64,000 nucleotides of DNA from Corynebacterium gerontici (GTDB lineage: Bacteria > Actinomycetota > Actinomycetes > Mycobacteriales > Mycobacteriaceae), in contig NZ_CP033897.1 of assembly GCF_003813985.1 (NCBI RefSeq), positions 806,001 through 870,000 on the forward strand. Direction: 5' to 3'. Under the pieces are notes generated by a model, which was given only the letters and a program-made list of their open reading frames with translations, made no database searches and was not told the DNA's origin. Below, in pieces: positions 7,097 through 17,803 of the stretch. The number at the start of each line of letters is the position of its first letter. The first letter of the stretch is position 1. The position numbers and the translations under genes are program-made.

Positions 7097-7618
7097 TTAG
7101 GTGTTGCGGGGGGTCGCAGCCTTAGTGGAGTCGTAAGGAGCGGCGGATTCCACAGTCACTTTGATGGTGCGGCCGTTCGGCGCGGTGTATTCGCGGGTTT
7201 CTCCCTCTTTGGCGCCGATGATCGCCGCGCCAAGAGGAGACTGCTCGGAGTAGGTCTCGAGATCCTTGTTGTCGCTCGCTGCAGCGCGGGTACCGATGAG
7301 GAAGGTTTCCTTATCGGAGGGATCCTCGTTGTAGTAGACGTGCACCACGGAACCAACGTAGGCCACGCCATCGACGATGCCGGCGCGTTCGGTGGTGGAA
7401 TTTGCCAGGATCTCGGAAATCTGCTTGATGCGAGCTTCTTCCTGATCCTGCATTTCGCGAGCGGCATCGTAGCCCGCGTTCTCCTTGAGGTCGCCTTCTT
7501 CGCGGCGCTCGTTAATTTCTGCTGCGACCACGGGGCGGTGGGCGATGAGGGCGTTCAGCTCTTCTTCAAGCTTTGCCTTCGTTTCAGGGGTGATGTACTG
7601 CTTTTGGTTCTCAGCCAT
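7097..7618 (-). CDS. greA: Transcription elongation factor GreA
   Basis: 173 residues. The N-terminal antiparallel coiled coil (about 8-80) carries the acidic tip motif RREEGDLKENAGYDAA, which enters the RNA polymerase secondary channel and stimulates cleavage of backtracked RNA. The C-terminal FKBP-like domain contains VGSVVHVYYN and SPLGAAIIGAKEGE. Length and both domains are normal for actinobacterial GreA. A GAGGT site lies 7 nt before the ATG. The downstream lipoprotein gene probably shares its transcript. Confidence 0.95.
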   Translation of the reverse strand: MAENQKQYITPETKAKLEEELNALIAHRPVVAAEINERREEGDLKENAGYDAAREMQDQEEARIKQISEILANSTTERAGIVDGVAYVGSVVHVYYNEDPSDKETFLIGTRAAASDNKDLETYSEQSPLGAAIIGAKEGETREYTAPNGRTIKVTVESAAPYDSTKAATPRNT

Positions 7619-7660
7619 GTTCGTTACCTCGATGCGTCACTTTGGTGTTCATTCGCGCTA

Positions 7661-7697
7661 CCAATGGTGAAGCCCCGACGCTGCGGGGCTTCATTGG
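7661..7697 (-). terminator. Hairpin between the DUF4307 gene and greA
   Basis: TGAAGCCCC (7668-7676) pairs with GGGGCTTCA (7685-7693), extended by CCAATG/TTGG flanks. No long T run follows on either strand, so it may be a weak terminator or a processing hairpin between the two leftward genes. Confidence 0.6.
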
Positions 7698-7727
7698 CAA
7701 GATTCTCAGATATTTTAGCATTGAAGA

Positions 7728-8165
7728 TTAGTTGCTGGGCGCATCCGGTGCTTCCAAGTAGAAAGGCAGCGTGGTGGCGCAACCGTACACGTCGGCCGAA
7801 ACGCCGGGCTCGCGAGTGGAAATCACCGTCTCAAAGCGCTGGGTTCGCTGGCCGCCAGCGGGAATAACGACTTCTCGACGTCCAACTTCTGCCATGTCGT
7901 AGTTGAGTGCCTTGACGATGCAGTACGAGTCGGTATCCGTGTCGTCTCGCGTGACGTCGAAAGAAAGCTTGAATTGCTCGTCGTTGAGCTGGGTGACTTC
8001 AGCGGTCTTGCCGGTAATCGTCATGGCCTGTTGTTGCTTCACAAGCCTGAACGCAGCGATAGCCACTGCGAACACCATCACGAGGATCAAAATGGCAAGC
8101 AATTTGCCGCTCAACGTGGATTGCTGGCTAGTATCGGCGCCGGAGGCATATCGTTTACGGGCCAT
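7728..8165 (-). CDS. DUF4307 membrane-anchored protein
   Basis: 145 residues. A short basic cytosolic start (MARKRYASGAD) is followed by one membrane segment (about 23-45, LLAILILVMVFAVAIAAF) and an extracellular domain with two Cys (SYCIVKAL, VYGCATTL) placed to form a disulfide. This layout is the DUF4307 family of Corynebacteriales, whose function is unknown. ATG 8165 is preferred; AAGGAG lies 11 nt upstream, and an in-frame TTG at 8171 is an alternative. It is divergent from mca, a neighbourhood also seen in mycobacteria. Confidence 0.85.
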   Translation of the reverse strand: MARKRYASGADTSQQSTLSGKLLAILILVMVFAVAIAAFRLVKQQQAMTITGKTAEVTQLNDEQFKLSFDVTRDDTDTDSYCIVKALNYDMAEVGRREVVIPAGGQRTQRFETVISTREPGVSADVYGCATTLPFYLEAPDAPSN

Positions 8166-8346
8166 GTTCAACAGCACTCCTTGCAACTTTTGCTTGAGTA
8201 AATCTCTCTAAGGGACTAGTACATAATAGCCAATGATGCTCGCGCTAGGATGGTTCAACGTTATTGGCAGCATCGAGTAGCGTGCAAGCAGCCCGAAGGC
8301 TGTCGGACGCTCCGGCATCCTGAGCACCAACCCGTGAGGAAGATCC

Positions 8347-9213
8347 GTGGCAAAACATAGACTCTTGGCAATCCACGCCCACCCAGACGATGAGTCCAGT
8401 AAGGGCGCCGCAACCATGGCCAAATACGCTGCAGAAGGCAACGAGGTCATGGTGCTCACGTGCACGGGCGGGGAGCGCGGAGACATTCTCAATCCCGCCA
8501 TGAACAAGCCAGGTGTATTAGAAAACATTAGCGCCATTAGAAAAGAAGAAATGGCTCGTGCGATCGCCGCTATCGGCGCGAAGCATGCGTGGCTTGGTTA
8601 TGTCGATTCCGGCCTGCCGGAGGGTGATCCCTTGCCGCCTCTACCGGAGGGAAGTTTCGCGCTGGCGGACACCGATGAAATTGTGGCGAAAGTCGTTGCA
8701 GTAATCCGCGAGTTTCGGCCCCACGTCATCATCACCTATGACGAGAACGGTGGCTATCCCCATCCTGACCACCTGAAGGTCCACGAGGTTTCCATGTTGG
8801 CGTGGGAGCGCGCGGGTGATGAGCAGTACCGCCCTGAGTTGGGCCCAGCATGGAAGCCGCTGAAGCTCTACTACACACACGGTTTTATCCGGCAGCGCAT
8901 GGAAATGTTTCACAACCTGCTGCTGGAACAAGGCCGACCGAGCCCCTACACCGACATATTGGAGCGTTGGAAGGCAAACAAAGCCGACGTCATGGCTCGA
9001 GTGACCACGCAAGTGCATGTTGCCGAATATTTCGATCAACGAGACGAAGCCTTGCGCGCCCACGCCACACAAATCGACCCAGCCGGGACGTTCTTTGCCA
9101 CGCCAGTCGATGTGCAGCAGCGACTCTGGCCCACTGAAGAATTTGAATTGGCCGCGACTCGGGTAACCACCTCAATTCCAGAGGATGACCTTTTTGCGGG
9201 TATCGAAGCCTAA
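8347..9213 (+). CDS. mca: Mycothiol S-conjugate amidase
   Basis: 288 residues of the LmbE/PIG-L zinc deacetylase family. Zinc ligands are visible in HAHPDDES near the N-terminus and YPHPDHLKVHE in the middle (about 138-148). Mca cleaves mycothiol conjugates of toxins, releasing a mercapturic acid and GlcN-Ins for mycothiol recycling. Motifs RMEMFHNLLLEQ and HATQIDP plus the length separate it from MshB, which is encoded separately at 50885. The start is GTG with AGGAAG about 5 nt upstream. Gene order with DUF4307 and greA agrees with the actinobacterial mca locus. Confidence 0.93.
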   Translation: MAKHRLLAIHAHPDDESSKGAATMAKYAAEGNEVMVLTCTGGERGDILNPAMNKPGVLENISAIRKEEMARAIAAIGAKHAWLGYVDSGLPEGDPLPPLPEGSFALADTDEIVAKVVAVIREFRPHVIITYDENGGYPHPDHLKVHEVSMLAWERAGDEQYRPELGPAWKPLKLYYTHGFIRQRMEMFHNLLLEQGRPSPYTDILERWKANKADVMARVTTQVHVAEYFDQRDEALRAHATQIDPAGTFFATPVDVQQRLWPTEEFELAATRVTTSIPEDDLFAGIEA

Positions 9214-9313
9214 TCTGAATGCTCACACGCTCGGATCGTGACCCCGGAGGGGGTTGTACGAGACGCTAGAATAGACACGTTCGCACTATGAAACTTTGCA
9301 AGGAGCACACGCT

Positions 9314-9586
9314 ATGACCACCAATTTGCTGATTTTGGCCCAACAAGGCCCGGGGCCGGTGGGCTCGGAATTTGGTAAGGCCTCACCGGTGGGGTGGCTC
9401 GTGCTCGTTGCCCTGCTCGTGGTGGTGCTGTATCTCGGTTATGCCTTCCACCGTCGCTACTCCAGGTTGAATCGGCGCCGCATGTTCGCAGAAGCGCATG
9501 GCCTTGATGTGTTCGACGAAAAAGCAGTGGACGAGGCAATGGCGGAAGCGGGGGTGCTTGACCGCCGGAAGAAGCACTGGTTGTGA
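9314..9586 (+). CDS. Small single-pass membrane protein, function unknown (90 aa)
   Basis: One hydrophobic segment (PVGWLVLVALLVVVLYLGYA, about 25-44) is followed by a basic cytosolic tail with Arg clusters (RRYSRLNRRRMFAEAHG) and an acidic end. AAGGAG sits about 8 nt before ATG 9314. Its stop overlaps the start of the prenyl diphosphate synthase gene, so the two are coupled. Small membrane proteins at this place are common beside uppS-like genes of corynebacteria; no function is known to me. Confidence 0.75.
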   Translation: MTTNLLILAQQGPGPVGSEFGKASPVGWLVLVALLVVVLYLGYAFHRRYSRLNRRRMFAEAHGLDVFDEKAVDEAMAEAGVLDRRKKHWL

Positions 9587-10398
9587 TGCGAGGCGCAGAA
9601 CTGATTCAGACACTGCAGCAGCGCGCCCGAAGCGCCGCTGATGCTGTGCTCTATCCCGTGTACGAGCGGCGTTTGCGCAGGGAAGTCGCGGGGCTAGCCC
9701 AGCCTAAGCACGTCGCGGTGATGTGCGATGGTAATCGTCGATGGGCGCGGCAGGCTGGTTTTGCAGACATTAGCCACGGTCATCGTGTTGGGGCTCGCAA
9801 AATTGGTGAATTGGTGCGCTGGTGTCAAACCACCGATGTAGAGCTGGTCACCGTCTATCTTTTGTCCACAGAGAATCTGGGACGCGAGTCGGACGAGCTC
9901 GAACTGCTTTTTGACATCATCGCGGAAGTTGTTAACGAGCTTGCAGACGAAGACACCAACTGCCGCGTCCGAGTGGTTGGTCACCTCGACTTGCTTCCGG
10001 ATTCGGTAGCGAAGCGGCTACGTCACGCTGAGGACCTCACCTCAGGGCACTCGGGTATCGCTGTCAATGTGGCGGTTGGCTACGGGGGCCGTCAGGAAAT
10101 TGTCGACGCCGTACGTGAACTCATCGATGATGCCGCGAAAAGCGGTGTACCTGCGGATGAATTGGCGCGGGTGGTGAGCGTGGACTCAATTTCCAAACAC
10201 CTCTACACGTCGGGACAGCCTGATCCCGACCTCGTGATCCGAACTTCGGGTGAACAGCGCCTGTCCGGATTCCTGCTGTGGCAGGCGGCGTATTCGGAGA
10301 TCTGGTTCACCGACACTTATTGGCCCGCGTTTCGTCGCCTGGACTTCCTGCGCGCCTTGCGTGAGTACTCAAAACGCAGCCGACGGTTTGGCAAGTAA
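9586..10398 (+). CDS. Short-chain Z-isoprenyl diphosphate synthase (UppS family)
   Basis: 270 residues with all UppS-family motifs: MCDGNRRWAR (catalytic Asp and substrate-binding Arg, about 46-55), HRVGARKIG, VYLLSTENLGR and the C-terminal RTSGEQRLSGFLLWQ. It condenses isopentenyl diphosphate onto an allylic primer in cis configuration, giving Z,E-farnesyl or decaprenyl precursors for envelope glycan carriers. Corynebacteriales have two such enzymes; the position between mca and coaA matches the short-chain one (Rv1086 type), an inference from synteny. ATG 9586 overlaps the upstream stop; a GTG at 9583 is also possible. Confidence 0.9.
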   Translation: MRGAELIQTLQQRARSAADAVLYPVYERRLRREVAGLAQPKHVAVMCDGNRRWARQAGFADISHGHRVGARKIGELVRWCQTTDVELVTVYLLSTENLGRESDELELLFDIIAEVVNELADEDTNCRVRVVGHLDLLPDSVAKRLRHAEDLTSGHSGIAVNVAVGYGGRQEIVDAVRELIDDAAKSGVPADELARVVSVDSISKHLYTSGQPDPDLVIRTSGEQRLSGFLLWQAAYSEIWFTDTYWPAFRRLDFLRALREYSKRSRRFGK

Positions 10399-10889
10399 TG
10401 GTGCACATTCGCTATCAAAGCATCTACGGTTCAACCCGCACCTATGCGCTGGCACTGGCGCAGCAGTTAGGGGTTGAGGCTCTCGACTTTTCACACCCGG
10501 TAGCCGAAGGGGAGCCCGTCATCGTGATGTCTTACGTGCACGGTCCGGTGATTCCCGCGCTGCATTACATCCGCGAGCACAATCTTCAAGATCATCCCCT
10601 TGCGGTGGTGGCGGTGGGTATGACCCCGCTTGCCGACGCCCAACGCAAAGACCAACTGGCCTCGCACCTGGGGGCTGACGTGGCGCGCTTTTACCTGCCG
10701 GGCCGCCTGTTCTATTCGGAGCTGCAGCCCAAACACCGCGCCGTCATGCGGTCTTTGGTGGCATTGCTGCGCCCGAAGCCTCGAAAAAGTGATGCCGAAA
10801 TGGCGATCCTCGAAGGCTACGGAAAGGATATTGACTGTCGTGACATGGCGGCGCTGGAACCCATAGTGGCGTGGGCTCAAGAGTGTTAA
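10398..10889 (+). CDS. Flavodoxin-like protein
   Basis: 163 residues. The start [20 protein letters not shown] resembles the phosphate-binding loop of flavodoxin-fold proteins (a T/SxYGsT-type motif), followed by [10 protein letters not shown] and [12 protein letters not shown] as later strand-loop elements, similar to HemG- or flavodoxin_5-like proteins. An FMN-linked redox role is plausible but unproven. The ATG overlaps the TAA of the prenyl synthase gene (TAATG), so they form one operon. The 3' end overlaps the convergent coaA by 4 nt. Confidence 0.7.
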   Translation: MVHIRYQSIYGSTRTYALALAQQLGVEALDFSHPVAEGEPVIVMSYVHGPVIPALHYIREHNLQDHPLAVVAVGMTPLADAQRKDQLASHLGADVARFYLPGRLFYSELQPKHRAVMRSLVALLRPKPRKSDAEMAILEGYGKDIDCRDMAALEPIVAWAQEC

Positions 10890-11812
10890 AGTTTGCGCAT
10901 CCTTACACGCTGTACTGTGTGATCCGATCCTTTAGAAAGCACGAGTGACGCGCGAACTCTCGTGGGTTGAATATTTTCCACCAGGTTGGGCAAGTTAATC
11001 GTTTGCCAAATCTTTCGGGCCTCAGCCACAGCTCGCTCGTCATCAAAGTCCGCATAGTGAGAGAAGTGGGCGCCAGGCTCGCGGAACGCCGAGCCACGCA
11101 ACGTGAGGAATCGTTCGATGTACCAGCGCTCAATGTCTTCGGTGTGTGCATCCACGTAGAGGGAGAAATCGAAAAGATCACTCACGGTGAGCGTGGGGCC
11201 AGTTTGGAGAACGTTTAATCCTTCGATGATGAGGATGTCGGGGCGGTCTACGTTGATGAACGTATCCGGGACGATGTCGTAGGCGGTGTGGGAGTAGACC
11301 GGTGCCTGCACATTGGGTTTGCCGGATTTTACGTCGGTAACAAAGCGCAGTAGTGCACGGCGATCGTAACTTTCTGGATAACCCTTACGGTTGAGCATGC
11401 TGCGTTCACGCAGCGTGGCCGTCGGATATAAAAAGCCGTCGGTGGTGACCAGGTCCACCCGGGGATGCGATTCCCAGCGTTGCAGCAACACTTGCAGGAG
11501 CCTGGCGGTAGTGGATTTGCCCACCGCAACTGATCCAGCGATTCCAATGACAAAGGGCACGTGGGGCGCCGGAGCACCAACGAAGGTCTCCACGGATCTG
11601 GTGAGGGACTGGCGGGCGTCGACAAGCAAATGGATCAGACGGCTGAGTGGCAAGTACACCTCTGTGACTTCATCGAGGTCGATGTTTTCACCGATACCGC
11701 TCAGCGCCACTACTTCGTCTTCGGTGAGCACCTGCGGCATCGATTTTCTGAGCTCGTGCCATGAGGTGCGGTCGAAATCAAGGTATGGGCTTGCGTCTTT
11801 GAGGCGGGCCAT
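10886..11812 (-). CDS. coaA: Type I pantothenate kinase
   Basis: 308 residues. The P-loop [18 protein letters not shown] is at about 89-106, followed by [32 protein letters not shown] and the [12 protein letters not shown] motif characteristic of CoaA (PRK-like fold). It phosphorylates pantothenate in the first step of coenzyme A synthesis and is normally feedback-inhibited by CoA. Length is typical. GGAGG lies only 1 nt before the ATG, too close for normal use; a CACAAT hexamer 6 nt upstream suggests a leaderless start. glyA is divergent. Confidence 0.95.
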   Translation of the reverse strand: MARLKDASPYLDFDRTSWHELRKSMPQVLTEDEVVALSGIGENIDLDEVTEVYLPLSRLIHLLVDARQSLTRSVETFVGAPAPHVPFVIGIAGSVAVGKSTTARLLQVLLQRWESHPRVDLVTTDGFLYPTATLRERSMLNRKGYPESYDRRALLRFVTDVKSGKPNVQAPVYSHTAYDIVPDTFINVDRPDILIIEGLNVLQTGPTLTVSDLFDFSLYVDAHTEDIERWYIERFLTLRGSAFREPGAHFSHYADFDDERAVAEARKIWQTINLPNLVENIQPTRVRASLVLSKGSDHTVQRVRMRKL

Positions 11813-11987
11813 GCCTCCATTGTGCCCCGCGGGGTGGGAGTCAACCGAATCGGGTGAAGCGCTGGCAGGGGCAAAAACGGGGGATGGGCGCTTTGGGTGT
11901 GCGTTAGACTAGCCACGACGTAACCGCAGTGGGAATGTGAGATGCGTCGAGGAATGACCCCCTAAGGAAAGGTGATGTGGCTTCACC

Positions 11988-13277
11988 ATGGCACAAGACA
12001 TCCGCAATATGCCGCTGAGCGAACTCGATCCTGAGGTGGCTCAGGCCATCAACGACGAGTTAGGCCGTCAGCGTGGCACCTTGGAGATGATCGCTTCGGA
12101 AAACTTCGTGCCCCGGGCCGTTTTGCAGGCGCAAGGTTCGGTGTTTACCAACAAATATGCCGAGGGTTACCCCGGGCGTCGCTACTACGGTGGCTGCGAA
12201 TACGCGGACGTGGTGGAAGATCTCGCCCGCAACCGAGCCAAGGAACTCTTCGGCGCGGAATTCGCTAATGTGCAGCCACATGCCGGCGCGCAGGCAAATG
12301 CCGCCGTTTTGATGGCGCTGGCAAATCCCGGCGATAAAATCATGGGCCTGTCCCTGGCTCACGGCGGACACCTCACCCACGGCATGCACCTGAACTTCTC
12401 CGGAAAGCTCTACGAGGTAGCTGCCTACGAGGTAGACCCAGAAACCTTCCGCGTGGACATGGACAAGGTTCGTGAGCAGGCATTGCGAGAAAAGCCGCAG
12501 GTTCTCATCGCCGGGTGGTCTGCATACCCGCGCCAGCAAGATTTCGAGGCCTTCCGCTCCATCGCCGATGAAGTTGGCGCCAAACTGTGGGTGGACATGG
12601 CGCACTTCGCAGGGCTGGTAGCCGCAGGGTTGCACCCCACGCCGGTGCCCCACGCCGATGTTGTTTCCACCACCGTGCACAAGACCCTCGGTGGTCCCCG
12701 CTCTGGCATGATTTTGGCCAAGCAGGAGTACGCGAAGAAGCTCAATTCGGCGGTGTTCCCCGGACAGCAGGGCGGGCCGCTCATGCACGCGATCGCGGCG
12801 AAGGCCGTGGCCATGAAGGTAGCCGCTAGCGAGGAATTCAAGCAGCGTCAGGAACGCACACTGGAGGGGGCGCGCATTATTGCAGAGCGCCTCACTGCTT
12901 CCGACTGCAAGGAAGCAGGCGTGGATGTGCTCACCGGCGGCACCGACGTGCACCTGGTTTTGGTAGATCTGCGCAATTCCGAGATGAATGGCCAGGAGGC
13001 CGAGGATCTGCTGCATGAGGTTGGCATCACCGTCAACCGCAACGCGGTGCCGTTTGATCCTCGCCCGCCGATGGTTACCTCCGGCTTGCGCATCGGTACT
13101 CCGGCGCTTGCCACCCGTGGCTTTGAGGCCGCAGCGTTCAGCGAGGTTGCGGAGATTCTTGCCGAGGCATTGAAGAACGGTAAGGCAGCCGACGTGAACT
13201 CCCTGCGTCAGCGCGTTGAGACTCTTGCACAGCAGTACCCGCTCTATGAGGATCTGGAGAACTGGGGACTGCTCTAA
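11988..13277 (+). CDS. glyA: Serine hydroxymethyltransferase
   Basis: 429 residues, normal for the family. Motifs: [19 protein letters not shown] (substrate and folate side), the PLP lysine in [16 protein letters not shown] (about 223-238), and [17 protein letters not shown]. The enzyme interconverts serine and glycine with transfer of a one-carbon unit to tetrahydrofolate. AAGGAAAGG is rather far (about 14 nt) from ATG 11988, but N-terminal similarity supports this start. A 15-bp perfect inverted repeat right after the gene ends transcription. Confidence 0.97.
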   Translation: MAQDIRNMPLSELDPEVAQAINDELGRQRGTLEMIASENFVPRAVLQAQGSVFTNKYAEGYPGRRYYGGCEYADVVEDLARNRAKELFGAEFANVQPHAGAQANAAVLMALANPGDKIMGLSLAHGGHLTHGMHLNFSGKLYEVAAYEVDPETFRVDMDKVREQALREKPQVLIAGWSAYPRQQDFEAFRSIADEVGAKLWVDMAHFAGLVAAGLHPTPVPHADVVSTTVHKTLGGPRSGMILAKQEYAKKLNSAVFPGQQGGPLMHAIAAKAVAMKVAASEEFKQRQERTLEGARIIAERLTASDCKEAGVDVLTGGTDVHLVLVDLRNSEMNGQEAEDLLHEVGITVNRNAVPFDPRPPMVTSGLRIGTPALATRGFEAAAFSEVAEILAEALKNGKAADVNSLRQRVETLAQQYPLYEDLENWGLL

Positions 13278-13300
13278 GCATTCGGAAGCTCAGTGTAGAA

Positions 13301-13340
13301 AACGCCCCTTAGCTCTCAAACGTTGGAGCTAAGGGGCGTT
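13301..13340. terminator. Bidirectional terminator between glyA and the MFS gene
   Basis: AACGCCCCTTAGCTC (13301-13315) and GAGCTAAGGGGCGTT (13326-13340) form a perfect 15-bp stem with a 10-nt loop between two convergent genes. A copy of the dispersed GCTTTTCGACG motif follows 4 bp later. Confidence 0.85.
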
Positions 13341-13353
13341 GGGCGTCGAAAAG

Positions 13354-15670
<2,317 letters not shown>

Positions 15671-15692
15671 GTCTGCGATTCTATGCCCAATA

Positions 15693-15715
15693 TTGCACAG
15701 GGTGCAAAGTTGCAC
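15693..15715. promoter_or_regulatory. Candidate TetR operator
   Basis: TTGCAC (15693-15698), AGG, GTGCAA (15702-15707) is a perfect 6-bp inverted repeat, with a further half-site GTTGCAC at 15709-15715. It lies 23-45 nt upstream of the regulator ATG, where a TetR dimer would block the promoter of the regulator-exporter operon. Confidence 0.55.
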
Positions 15716-15772
15716 GATGTGAATTTTGCTGCGTTGGCAAGTGGGAGTGTTCTGTAGCATACTTGCCGCGAT

Positions 15773-15818
15773 GGAAACTCTGCGGGTAGTGTTGCCAGTA
15801 CGGAAACTCTAAGAGTTT
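15773..15818 (+). promoter_or_regulatory. Candidate operator of the winged-helix regulator
   Basis: AAACTCT (15804-15810), A, AGAGTTT (15812-15818) is a perfect 7-bp inverted repeat. A second half-site GGAAACTCT starts at 15773, 29 bp before the matching GGAAACTCT at 15802. A possible promoter (TTGGCA at 15734, CATACT at 15758, 18-nt spacing) lies just upstream, so a protein bound here would block early transcription. The predicted binder is the regulator at 16260. Confidence 0.45.
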
Positions 15819-15832
15819 TGAGGAGGCATCCC

Positions 15833-16267
15833 ATGGACGACTTCACCTATGCCAAACGGCTTGAACAGGCTCAATCTGGAAAGAGCATCTACTGGGTACC
15901 CGCCATGATCGGAGGAATGACCGGCCTCATCTTCTTTTTGCTCTTGCAACGCTGGCCGCTCTGGATCATCATGACGCTTGTTGTGCTCATGCTTGGAATC
16001 GCTGGCGTGAGCTCATATCGCAACGGTGTGCGTGTGGCAACGCGACAGCCAGTAGACGCGCAAGCTCCTATGCCACTCTCGGCCGTGGCACTCATGGTGG
16101 TGTGGATGCTGGCATTCTCCATGCTGAGCAACTCGTTGCGTGAGACGATTGCCGCCCAGTCCTTAGAAATTCAGGTGCTGGCGTGTCTCGCAACGTGTGC
16201 GCTCACCGCGCTGGTGTTTTGGCGAATCGAGCAAGAACGTGAGAAAGCGTTAGCACGCCATGACTAG
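15833..16267 (+). CDS. Small multi-pass membrane protein, function unknown (144 aa)
   Basis: Three or four hydrophobic helices are visible (about 23-38, 40-58, 82-100 and 108-130), with a cytosolic basic end. No family is recognised with confidence; the arrangement, a small membrane protein overlapping a winged-helix regulator, resembles DUF2178-like or PadR/GntR-linked membrane modules. AGGAGG lies 7 nt before ATG 15833, a strong site. It overlaps the regulator gene by 8 nt, so the pair is coupled. Confidence 0.75.
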   Translation: MDDFTYAKRLEQAQSGKSIYWVPAMIGGMTGLIFFLLLQRWPLWIIMTLVVLMLGIAGVSSYRNGVRVATRQPVDAQAPMPLSAVALMVVWMLAFSMLSNSLRETIAAQSLEIQVLACLATCALTALVFWRIEQEREKALARHD

Positions 16268-16610
16268 CCTTGACCCCATCGTTCACCCGTTACCACGCCT
16301 AGCCATCTGCGCCACGCTGTATGGGGCTTCGGCTTTTGAGGGAAGAAATGAGATGCGATTTTCCCGCTTGTCAAAAGCAACCGAGCTTTCCGCAAGCGCA
16401 TTGTCGAAGCATCTACGTCACCTTGAGCAGGCTGGTTACGTAACAAAGTTTCGCGAAATCGGATCAACCCGCGCCAAGGACGTACTTTGGCTGCAGCTCA
16501 CTGAAGCCGGCCTCCAGGCGTACCTCCGGCACATGGACGCCCTGCAACGTCTTGTGGAAAAAGAAAACCCGCAGCCGAATGCTGTGCGGGCGGTGAGTGA
16601 AGAGCGTTAG
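16260..16610 (+). CDS. Winged-helix transcriptional regulator (MarR/ArsR-like)
   Basis: 116 residues. MRFSRLSKATELSASALSKH followed by LRHLEQAGYVTKFREIGSTR is a helix-turn-helix plus wing of the HTH_34 type, also seen in proteins paired with small membrane proteins. WLQLTEAGLQAYLRHMDAL is the dimer helix. There is no ligand domain, so it likely senses through its partner or a small effector. It overlaps the membrane gene start-to-stop and the convergent DUF5997 gene by 4 nt. The upstream inverted repeat is the proposed target. Confidence 0.85.
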   Translation: MTSLDPIVHPLPRLAICATLYGASAFEGRNEMRFSRLSKATELSASALSKHLRHLEQAGYVTKFREIGSTRAKDVLWLQLTEAGLQAYLRHMDALQRLVEKENPQPNAVRAVSEER

Positions 16611-16984
16611 CCCTCAGAGCCTTCAGATTGCTCTTCGCGCTGCTGCGCTAGTGCTGTGCGGGCCTTCCGAAGCCACTCGGGTTGATCTTCCAGCAGTGCC
16701 TTAATCTCCTCAGTGGTCAGCGCCTTGTCCATATCGTTGCGCTTGAGCGCTGCAATGGTGATGCCAAGCTTTTGCGCCACCACCGGTCGCGGATGCGGGC
16801 CGGTTCGGCGTAGTTCCTGCAACCACTCCGGTGGGGTGTGCTGCAACTCGTTGAACTCATCGTGGGTGAGTGCAGACTGCTGAAATTCTTCAGGAGCGGC
16901 AGGCAGATAGATGCCCAACTTCTTCGCCGCAGTTTGCGGCTTCATTGCTTTGCCGGATGGTTTACGTGCAGATGCTTCATTCAC
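16607..16984 (-). CDS. DUF5997 family protein
   Basis: 125 residues. KPQTAAKKLGIYLPAAPEEF and HTPPEWLQELRRTGPHPRPV, then VAQKLGITIAALKRN, match the DUF5997 family of actinobacteria, small helical proteins of unknown function usually encoded beside a LysR-type ligand domain gene, as here. Acidic C-terminus. The GTG at 16984 follows TAGCGT by 7 nt, the spacing of a leaderless start. It is divergent from the LysR-like gene across only 23 bp. Confidence 0.85.
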   Translation of the reverse strand: MNEASARKPSGKAMKPQTAAKKLGIYLPAAPEEFQQSALTHDEFNELQHTPPEWLQELRRTGPHPRPVVAQKLGITIAALKRNDMDKALTTEEIKALLEDQPEWLRKARTALAQQREEQSEGSEG

Positions 16985-17007
16985 GCCATCAACGCTAGCA
17001 TTAGTTC
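16985..17007. promoter_or_regulatory. Back-to-back promoters in a 23-bp divergent gap
   Basis: Reading right, TAGCAT (16996-17001) lies 6 nt before ATG 17008. Reading left, TAGCGT (16997-16992) lies 7 nt before GTG 16984. The two -10 hexamers overlap in the palindrome GCTAGC, so the promoters would exclude each other, and both -35 regions fall inside the opposite coding sequence. Confidence 0.5.
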
Positions 17008-17673
17008 ATGCTTAGCTTGAGTTTTGTCACTGGCACGGAGCCAGACAAGTGGTTCCAGCGCTTCCAAGATCGCACCCTCCACGGAGGGCTGCAGGCGCAC
17101 GGCAGTGATGATCCGGTGCAAGAGCTTTTCGACGCCACCGTGGACCTCGCGCTGGTGCGCTTGCCGGACGCGCGCGTTGAGCGAGCCCTCGAGGAATATC
17201 ACCTTGTGCGCCTCTATGAGGAAGCGCCCGGCGTCGCGTTACCGAAAGATCACACGCTCACGCTCATGGAAGAGATACCCGCCGAGGAATTAGTGGATGA
17301 AACGGTGATGGCTACCTATCAAGGGCCAGAGCATGTGCAAGAGATCCGCGATGGGCTGCAAGTGGTGGCAGCGAACGTCGGTGTGGTTTTCGCGCCGCGC
17401 CCGATGCTCAAAGTGCTGTGCGGAAAGAAGGTTGAGCATCGCGGGCTCCTGGGGAATCCGGGAGATGCCACCACCATTGCCTTGTTGTGGAGGAAAGAGC
17501 GCGATGCCGACGATATTCAAGACTTTGTGGGCATTGCGAAGGGACGCACGATGAACTCGTCTCGGCAACAGAAAACCAAAAAGCCGCGGACGGTAAAGAG
17601 GAACAGTGACCGTGTACCGAACAAAAAGTCTCAGCGAAATCGTCAGCAGCGCGGGCGCGGGAGACGTCGATAA
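17008..17673 (+). CDS. LysR-type substrate-binding domain protein without DNA-binding domain
   Basis: 221 residues. MLSLSFVTGTEPDKWFQRFQ opens directly in the periplasmic-binding-like effector fold of LysR regulators; LFDATVDLALVRLP and the later VQEIRDGLQVVAANVGVVFA are typical of it. The usual N-terminal winged helix-turn-helix of about 60 residues is absent, and upstream there is only a 23-bp gap to another gene. After the fold comes a strongly basic tail (about 185-221, many Arg and Lys) that could bind nucleic acid. It probably works with DUF5997, its constant divergent neighbour. Confidence 0.85.
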   Translation: MLSLSFVTGTEPDKWFQRFQDRTLHGGLQAHGSDDPVQELFDATVDLALVRLPDARVERALEEYHLVRLYEEAPGVALPKDHTLTLMEEIPAEELVDETVMATYQGPEHVQEIRDGLQVVAANVGVVFAPRPMLKVLCGKKVEHRGLLGNPGDATTIALLWRKERDADDIQDFVGIAKGRTMNSSRQQKTKKPRTVKRNSDRVPNKKSQRNRQQRGRGRRR

Positions 17674-17803
17674 GCGAAATCAAGCAAGGTTACGAAGGAA
17701 TAACGATTTTTATGCTTTTGTCCTAATGGCTTGATAAGTGCCAAAGGGGTACAGCATTATTGTTGTCGGTAATCAAAAGTATCTTGAAAGGATGCCTGAA
17801 CTT

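Noticed and set aside
10886..10889. 4-bp convergent gene overlaps (here and at 16607, 23035) as a sign of frameshifts
   Set aside because: All genes involved have full length and normal ends; short convergent overlaps are common in compact actinobacterial genomes.
12060..13016. 318-codon leftward frame opposite glyA
   Set aside because: glyA is unmistakable in the other direction; the leftward product is a shadow.
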